A stretch of 64,000 bases of DNA from Pilaira anomala (lineage: Eukaryota > Mucoromycota > Mucoromycetes > Mucorales > Mucoraceae): NCBI GenBank assembly GCA_025716855.1, contig JAIXMQ010000044.1, positions 124,001 through 188,000 of the forward strand, in the 5' to 3' direction. The notes beneath the pieces are model-generated. The model worked only from the letters and a program-made list of their open reading frames with translations, was not told the origin of the DNA and made no database searches. This document shows, one piece after another, positions 57,656-64,000 of the stretch. Numbering within the stretch: position 1 is the stretch's first letter; each line of letters begins with the position of its first letter. A program made the translations under genes and the position numbers.

Positions 57656-58081
57656 TTAATTGTTACTATCGACACCGATGCCAGCGACTGTATCACCAAA
57701 ACCGTTTGTACCTATAATGGGTACACCAGGTCGAATTGCATTGTTTGAAGCAGCCGAAGTTTGTGCTCCAATATCCGATTTCAGGCCAAATAAAGTAGGT
57801 TTCACCACCATGACCGTCGCTACCATGACAATTCCCAGTACCAAGATTAGTGTTGCCGCAATACGACACCTTTTCTTCCATTCATACGCTTCGTAACTGT
57901 ATCCTTTGGTTGTGCTTCCTATAAACCATAAGATTGGGAATATAAAACCCGTGAAAAATAAATATTTTTCAATCGGTGTCTTTACTTTTTCTTCTTTATT
58001 GTCGTCAATTGATATATTTTTTTCTTCTTCTTTATTGTCGTCAATTGACATATTTTTTTCTTCTTCTTTCATTGAGATCAA
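57656..58081 (-). CDS. Small two-TM membrane protein with duplicated acidic N-terminus
   Basis: 141 residues, intronless. I do not recognise a named family. The first 30 residues are two near-identical copies of a unit EEEKN(M/I)SIDDNK. Two hydrophobic helices follow: YLFFTGFIFPILWFIGS and RIAATLILVLGIVMVATVMV, separated by a short loop ending YEWKKRC. The C-terminus is polar and rich in Gly, Ala and Asn. The pattern of a hydrophobic helix ending in P-x-L-W-x-x-G, a loop, and W-K/R-x-R before the second helix occurs in small fungal plasma-membrane proteins, but I cannot assign a role. The start could be the second Met three codons later. It is A/T-flanked and stands alone between regulators and a gene-poor region. 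Confidence 0.65.
   Translation of the reverse strand: MISMKEEEKNMSIDDNKEEEKNISIDDNKEEKVKTPIEKYLFFTGFIFPILWFIGSTTKGYSYEAYEWKKRCRIAATLILVLGIVMVATVMVVKPTLFGLKSDIGAQTSAASNNAIRPGVPIIGTNGFGDTVAGIGVDSNN
57989..58068 (-). repeat. Tandem duplication of about 40 bp in the coding sequence
   Basis: Two near-identical adjacent copies, differing mainly at one codon, encode the EEEKNxSIDDNK unit of the small membrane protein. This is an in-frame recent duplication. Confidence 0.85.
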
Positions 58082-58897
58082 AAGAGAGTATGTGATATAA
58101 TCATATTCTCTTTTTTTAGTGCTTTTATTATAAACAAATATATAAAGGAGTACACATTTTGCATCAATAAGTAAACAGAATCATTGGTTCAGGAACGTGA
58201 GTAAGCTACCCAAAATCTAGTCACTTCCCAGCCAAATCTAACAACCTCCCTCCCCTCCCCTCGTTAGATTTTTTTTATTGTTGTTTTTGATGTTTGTGAG
58301 GCTCTCCCTCACTGTTCTAATTTGGTTCATACCTATTGATATCTATTTGTGTTCCTGATATGTTTATGTTATAATTGAAAAAGCAATGCTATACTTAGAT
58401 GATCTTATAAAGACAAAAAAGAAAATATACAGCAGGAAGGGAGACAACACCTATTCCCGACACTCCCCCTATCAAATATTTGAAGTCGACACAATCAAAT
58501 CGCGCCACATAAAACAACTTCAGTGAACTTAATGATTATATAAAACGTTTCCGAAGTGAAAATACAGTAAAAATCAACTAGGTAGAGTGCTTTAAGCAAG
58601 GTCATGAAGAAAAGAAAGCAGTAGGGACACTACGATAAGCGTGTCAAGTCTTTTACCAACAGTACCATACCCTCTCTACTTCTGTTAAAACCACGCCCTC
58701 TGCTTCTACTAGTACCATACCCTTTGTCTCTGCTATTAGTACTATGCTCTCTGCTCCTACTAATATCAACACTTGTGAAACGCTTCAAAAGTAATCATTT
58801 ATGAACAAATCAGTTATTTAATAATAAAATATTTTTATAGCACTTACTAACCATCACTATCTCCAATAATGGGTGATTTTCTATTTCATTTCTGTTG
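58082..58897. other. Intergenic region with imperfect Ser/Thr-coding repeats
   Basis: 58660-58780 contains four imperfect 24-27-nt units beginning AGTACCATACCCTCT or similar, readable as a Ser/Thr/Pro-rich peptide (TLSTSVKTTPSASTSTIPFV). The same style of Ser/Thr sequence occurs in the debris at 51.0 kb. The rest has no gene I can support. Confidence 0.45.
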
Positions 58898-59396
58898 TCA
58901 ATATTGTCTTCTGACAGCAATAAACTTTTTTTTTGCCCAAAACGTACATTGTATTTCTCTTAAAAATGAAAGCTCTTGATATTGCGTAGTCCGATTAAAA
59001 ATGTTATCATTAACTTTCTGTTGGCTGATGATCAAACAAATAGGAAGAGAATTAGAACGTTCAAAAATATCGCTACAATGTTCAATTATTTGAGACATGT
59101 TCGGATAGTCTAATTTTTCACTGATGTTAACAATTACAGGCGGTAAAGAGCTTTGAGTACCAAGCGGAATATACAGTGTGTTGAAGGCACAATTATCTGA
59201 TAACTCTCTTGCTGTATAAATATATGAGTTTTTTTGGTGCATTGAGAAGACTTTTAGTAATAATATTAATGATTCGTTGGTCAGTAAGGATAAGGCTATA
59301 GATCAGATAATTTCTAGTCGTATATTCATTTGGAATAACAAAGTTATTGAAATCTTGATCGCTTTCGTCTAAACTCGAAATATCTTGTTGGTCCAT
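58898..59396 (-). pseudogene. Frameshifted gene, possible PD-(D/E)XK / Rpn-like family of fungal repeats
   Basis: Two open frames abut: 59193-59396 (start MDQQDISSLDESDQDFNNFV, then IPNEYTTRNYLIYSLILTDQ) and 58898-59242. They join if one base is gained or lost in the seven-T run at 59227-59233. The second part includes NCAFNTLYIPLGTQSSLPPV, IVNISEKLDYPNMSQIIEHC and SNSLPICLIISQQKVNDNIF. The pattern of a strand ending xPPVIVx(E/N)(V/I)(Q/S), a helix with R/Q-x-I-x-Y/H, and a second strand LPxVLI matches what I know of repeated Mucorales proteins that look like Rpn-type nuclease cores. Here the expected E-x-Q is N-I-S, so activity is doubtful even without the frameshift. Family naming is inference. 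A real sequencing error in the homopolymer is also possible. Confidence 0.4.
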
Positions 59397-59981
59397 TTCG
59401 TACCTATTAAGAAAAAAAAGTTTGAGCTCTTTAATGTCAGCGCAAATTAATTTTTATCTCAACGCAAACTCATAGGTATTCAAAAAACAGTAATCCGCAT
59501 GACTGCCTTTTTTTATGTCATTTTAAATGCTTTTGAAAGAAATAAAGGTTTCTGGAAAGGCAAAGAAAAAGTTTCAAAGTTAATTTAATTCAGTAATAGA
59601 ATGCATCAAACATAAAAGCAACGCAAATTTCAGTTGACTATAATTTAAAGTTACCATGGTTACAATTAAAAAGTTTGACAGCACCCGGAATGTAAAAAAA
59701 AAAGGTCACATAACCCAATTTTTTTTTTTTTTTTTTTTTTTTTTTCTATTTAATGCTTACCTGGGGGATATAAAAAAAGAAGAATAAGAACCTGGCAACC
59801 CTTGATAGAAATTTTTTTATATCTTTCTTTTTTTCTTCCTTTTTTATACCTTAATCAATTTGTATAAAAAAAAAAGTTGTCTTTCAAAAACACCTTCTTT
59901 CTTTTTTTTTGTGAACAATAAGGCTTAGATCCCTTTTATACATACATAAATACATTACAACTTTAAACTTTTTGCACCTGA
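59397..59981. promoter_or_regulatory. Upstream region of RPO41
   Basis: 585 bp with a long poly-T run (59720-59745), pyrimidine tracts and TATA-like A/T stretches ahead of the RPO41 ATG. A segment near 59517 (TGTCATTTTAAATGC) also occurs near 31699, in another intergenic region, and may be a dispersed-repeat remnant. Confidence 0.35.
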
Positions 59982-62900
59982 ATGTCTCTGTCATTAGTTC
60001 GACAAGCAACTAGCAAGACTTGTTTAAAAAGAAGTTTAGCCCTTGGTCGCTATACCAGTAGTCGTTCATTATTACGACCATTCAATTACAGTACAGCCGC
60101 TGCTGCTACAAAGACCGAAAGAGAACATGTCATTTTACCTAATCCTGGTGTCAGTGGTTTTAGATCCACTGCTCGCATTTTACCTTCTTCCGTAGCTGAG
60201 CAATTTGCTATCTTGAAGGCCTGTATTATGTCCGGTACCATGGTACGAGCTGAACGTATTATGGCCGAATTATACAAATCCAAGCCAGAAGAAATGAAGT
60301 TATTTGCCGATGTTAATATGTACAACGCTTTTTTGAATGGATTTATCGAAGCACCTCGCAAGCCAATGACAAAGGAATGCTTAAGTTGGTTTGATAATAT
60401 GAAACCACTTGGAATCACTGCCGATGCAAATACTTTTGCTATCATCGTGAAAGGATTTTTGAAGTAAGTTGTTTTTATATTTGTGTGTGTGTTTATTTGC
60501 ATAATTCATTAAAAATGATTAAATTTTTTTTATATATGAATAGGGTCAAGAGTTATCATACAGCCAGAGCTTTATTAACCGAAATGACAAATACAGAAGG
60601 AATTACAGTGGATGAAATGTTACAATCCGAGTATTTAACAAAGTCTGATGTCGCTTTATTTAGAGAGGTATGACTTTTTTCTTTTTTTAGCTTTTTTTTT
60701 TTAATAATATCCTATATTAACATGTTGTATAGATGATCTCTGCGAGTCAAGGAAGTGCTCAAGTGAATATCGAAAAGTTCCTTACAGAATTAGAATCCGC
60801 TACTGATAAAATTCTAGGTCCACGAGCCGAACCAATCATGAAGGATACCGCTGCTATTTCTGCACAAGAAATACCGATGGAAACTATTCCCCCAGTGAAA
60901 CCTACCAAATCAATTGGTGTTCAATTCCTTCAAGAGCAATTGGCTGCCTTAAGTGACCCAAAAGCTACATTACAGATGGATCCATTCGAACTTCAATTAG
61001 GCCTCGAACACCAAGGTTACGAAATGGCATTACAGCGATTATTACATAATAAGGAACAAAGTGTAGAAAGAGGTGATACATTAAATGCAATGAATTTGAC
61101 ACCTTTAAAGCGTATTATGTGGCAATGGCATCAAAATATGCTTCCATTAATTGAAGAAGAAATTACTCGATGTGACGCTGCTACTCTTAGAGAAACTGAT
61201 CGTCGCGCTTATGGACCCTTTTTGAAATTACTGAAAAAGGAAACTTTATCGATTGTCACCATTTTAGAACTATTGCGTCTTCATAACTCATCAGGTATTG
61301 GAGATGGTATGAAAACTGCTCGTGCTATTATTGATGTTGGAAAAGCTGTTGAAATGGAATACAATGCTGCTCAAATTAAAAAGAAGAGTAGTCGTGGTAC
61401 TTTATCTAAAGACATTACAGGTCATAACGATGCACATGCTTTATTTGCTAGTGGTAAATTATTTAATATGGCAGTTAGAAAAGCTCAAACCAAGTTAGAA
61501 AAAGATAAATTGTCTGTACAAAATGGTGGAACTGCATTGGCTGGAACCGATGAATGGAACCCATTATGGCCTAGTACCATTCGTGCCAAGGTTGGTTCTG
61601 TATTGACAAGTCTTTTATTAGAAGCAGCCAAGATTCCTGTACCTAGTAAAGATCCTGAAACAGGTGCCAAAATCATTGAGAATATTCCTGCCTTTTTCCA
61701 TACTTATCAATACGTACACGGTAAACGTGTTGGTATTATCAAGTTTTCTGAACAATTAACTCATATGTTGTCCCGTGAACCCATTCGTGATACACTTCAT
61801 CCTCGTCTTTTACCCATGTTGATTCATCCCCGCCCTTGGCTCTCTTATAACTCCGGTGGTTATCTTTCTACAAAATCCGTTTGTATGAGAATTAAAGATT
61901 CTGCCGAGCAATTGATTTATCTTCAAAAGGCTTCTGAACAAGATCATTTAGCTGACGTCTTGGCTGGTCTGGACGTTTTAGGCTCTACTCGTTGGAGAGT
62001 CAATAAAGATGTATTTAAGGTTGTTTTAGAAGTATGGAACTCTGGTGAAGCCATTGGTGATATCCCACCTGTGGTGAATGAATATGCCGTTTTACCTCCC
62101 AAACCTGAGAATTACGATACAGATCCCAAGGCTAAATTCAATTGGGTTACTGCAGTCAAGGAAATTCAAACAACTGAAAGAAACAACCATAGTTTAAGAT
62201 GTGATGTCAATTATAAGGTTGAAACTGCCCGCGCCTTTTTGAATCTTCCTATGTTCTTCCCTCACAATATGGATTTCCGTGGTCGTGCTTATCCTATGCC
62301 TCCTACTTTGAATCATTTAGGTAACGATTTATGTCGTGGTTTACTTCACTTTGACGAAGCAAAGGCACTTGGTCCTAGAGGTTGGAGATGGTTAAAGATT
62401 CATTTGGCTAATTTACACGGTTATGACAAGTAAAGTATTCATTCTTGTTTTTATTTATTTATATTATCATTCTAACCTTATTATTTAGGCATTCATTTAC
62501 TGAAAGAGAAGCTTATACTATGGAAAATATTGATAACATTTTAGACTCTGTCGATAATCCTTTAACTGTAAGTCTATTCATTGATATTTTATATATACTA
62601 AAAATGTGATTGACTAATTTATTTTTTATTAGGGTAATAAATGGTGGCTTAAGGCTGATTCTCCATGGCAATGTCTTTCCGCTTGTTATGAAGTTGCTGC
62701 TGCCTTCCGTAGCGGAGAACCTGAAGCCTTCAAGTCACAATTACCTATTCATCAAGATGGTACTTGTAATGGTCTTCAACATTATGCCGCTCTTGGTGGT
62801 GATTTAGCTGGTGCTCGTGCAGTCAATTTGGCTGCTGGTGACCGTCCTGCAGATGTATATACAGGTGTTGCAGATATGGTGAATAAACAAATTAATAAGG

Positions 62901-64000
62901 CAGCAGAAGAAGGTGATGAAAATGCAATGTTATTAAAGGGAAATATTAGTCGTAAGGTTGTAAAACAAACTGTTATGACCAACGTCTATGGTGTTACATT
63001 TATTGGTGCTCGTGCTCAAATTGAAAATCGTTTGAAGGAACAACCTAATATTCCTCGTGAGAAGGTATATGCTCTTTCTGGTTACTTGGCTAAGGCCGTT
63101 TTCTCTTCTCTCGGTGAAATGTTTACAGGTGCACATGAAATTCAAAATTGGTTAACTGATTCTGCTCGTCGTATTGCAAAGAGTATCCCCTTAGAAACTT
63201 TGCAAGAAGCCGGGTTAGTGGAAAAACCTAATCCAGAACCATTACCTGTCGAGGAAGAGGGTAAAAGGGGAAAGGGTGCGCCTAGAAAGAAGAAGCTTTT
63301 CTCAGCACGTAGCCCTGCTTCCAACCAAATGACTTCTGTTATTTGGACTACACCTCTTGGTTTGCCTATTGTTCAACCTTATCGTCGTTCGGGTAAAAAG
63401 CAAATTGCTACTTTATTACAAACCATCTTTATTGAAGATCCTGATGCTTCTCGTCCTGTTAACGCTATGAAACAAAGTTCTGCTTTCCCTCCCAATTTCA
63501 TTCACTCGCTTGATGCCACACATATGTTGATGTCAGCAGTCGCTTGTCATAAGAAGGGTATGTCATTTGCTTCAGTTCATGATAGTTACTGGACACATGC
63601 TTGTGATGTAGACGCTATGAACGAAGTTATTCGTGATCAGTTTATTGAACTTCATTCTCAGCCTATTATGGAAAACTTGATTGCAGAATTTAAGGAACGT
63701 TACAAGGATTACAGAATACCTCATAGTGTTCTTGTTGAAAGGGACACTAAAGAAGGAGCACAAGAAGGCACTTTATTTGGTGATTTATCAGCGATAGATA
63801 AAGAATTAGAAAAGGAAAAGAAGAAGCACGAAAGCGAAAAGAAGGATGCTCTGAAAGCATTATTCGGTCTCGGCTCTGATGATAATGGTGGAGAAGGTGA
63901 TGAAGAATTATTAGACGATGAGGAAGAAGCAGAAGAGGGGGCTGAAAAGCCTGTTAAAACTAGGAAGACTTCACAAAAGTATGACCATACTTGGGCTCCT
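59982..64000 (+). CDS. RPO41: Mitochondrial DNA-directed RNA polymerase (3' end cut by window)
   Basis: Five exons (59982-60463, 60544-60667, 60733-62429, 62489-62567, 62633-64000 and onward) give 1,250 visible residues. The product is the single-subunit T7-like polymerase that transcribes mitochondrial DNA. The basic N-terminus (MSLSLVRQATSKTCLKRSLA) is a targeting sequence. PPR-like helices follow near residues 130-180 (MYNAFLNGFIEAP, TFAIIVKGFLK). Catalytic motifs are intact: NMDFRGRAYPMPP, motif A HQDGTCNGLQHYAALGGD, motif B RKVVKQTVMTNVYGVTFIGA, and motif C VHDSYWTHACDVD. A basic insert lies between B and C (PVEEEGKRGKGAPRKKKLF), and an acidic insert of about 35 residues (DDNGGEGDEELLDDEEEAEE) sits just before the conserved C-terminal W-A-P segment. 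Only the last few dozen residues are missing. Confidence 0.96.

Noticed and set aside
57660..57896. Plus-strand ORF opposite the small membrane protein
   Set aside because: Antisense shadow. The minus-strand frame has two clear membrane helices and a duplication that respects its frame.
1..64000. CRISPR arrays, prokaryotic operons, rRNA genes, intact tRNA genes, intact transposons with terminal repeats
   Set aside because: None seen on reading both strands. Spliceosomal introns throughout show eukaryotic nuclear DNA. Terminal repeats of long elements could still be missed by eye.

Overview
The window is nuclear DNA of a fungus, most likely an early-diverging filamentous fungus of the Mucoromycota (Mucorales-like). 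The evidence is A/T-rich sequence with long poly-A/T runs and (TA)n tracts, dense short introns (mostly about 50-110 nt, GT-AG), three Zn(II)2Cys6 regulators, a muniscin SYP1, an ING-family PHD protein, a YPP1/TTC7 protein, GINS PSF2 and a mitochondrial RNA polymerase. I cannot fix genus or species. Exon borders below were derived by hand from splice signals and reading-frame continuity. Nearly every multi-exon model closes exactly in frame.

Layout. 1-5.4 kb: 5' part of an endopolyphosphatase (minus), a PQ-loop membrane protein (minus), a small intronless protein with a possible dsRNA-binding C-terminus (plus), and the succinate dehydrogenase flavoprotein (minus). 6.5-7.9 kb: a Q-rich coiled-coil nuclear-type protein (minus). 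7.9-15.2 kb: a gene-poor, decayed stretch with homopolymers and remnants of one or more broken genes. 15.2-20.1 kb: the SSU-processome protein SOF1/DCAF13 and a 1,029-residue poly-Q GLI-type zinc-finger protein (both minus). 20.1-23 kb: gene-poor. 23-31.2 kb: a membrane-anchored starch-synthase-like glycosyltransferase (minus), GINS subunit PSF2 (plus), YPP1/TTC7 (minus) and a cytosine/dCMP-deaminase-fold protein (minus). 31.9-38.6 kb: a 15-exon coiled-coil protein and a Zn2Cys6 regulator (both plus). 38.7-40.9 kb: a PPR protein (minus). 42.0-44.8 kb: SYP1/FCHo (plus). 44.9-48.5 kb: an OSCA/CSC1-type channel (minus). 49.2-50.4 kb: a class IV aminotransferase-like protein (minus). 50.6-51.2 kb: an element-like small ORF with degenerate sequence. 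52-57.5 kb: an ERT1/AcuK-type regulator (plus), an ING protein and a second fungal_trans Zn2Cys6 regulator (both minus). 57.7-58.1 kb: a small two-TM protein. 58.9-59.4 kb: a frameshifted, possibly nuclease-fold (Rpn-like) gene. 60-64 kb: RPO41, cut by the window end.

The genes are mostly independent housekeeping functions. Links worth noting are mitochondrial (SDH1, PPR protein, RPO41), plasma membrane and endocytosis (YPP1, SYP1, CSC1-like), and carbon regulation (ERT1-like). Several pairs converge with only about 60-110 bp between stop codons. I did not find a convincing new multi-gene system. The most unusual items are the lumenal-type starch-synthase-like enzyme, the very small exons (including an ATG-only exon), a probable GC-AG intron, and the decayed or frameshifted element-like genes.
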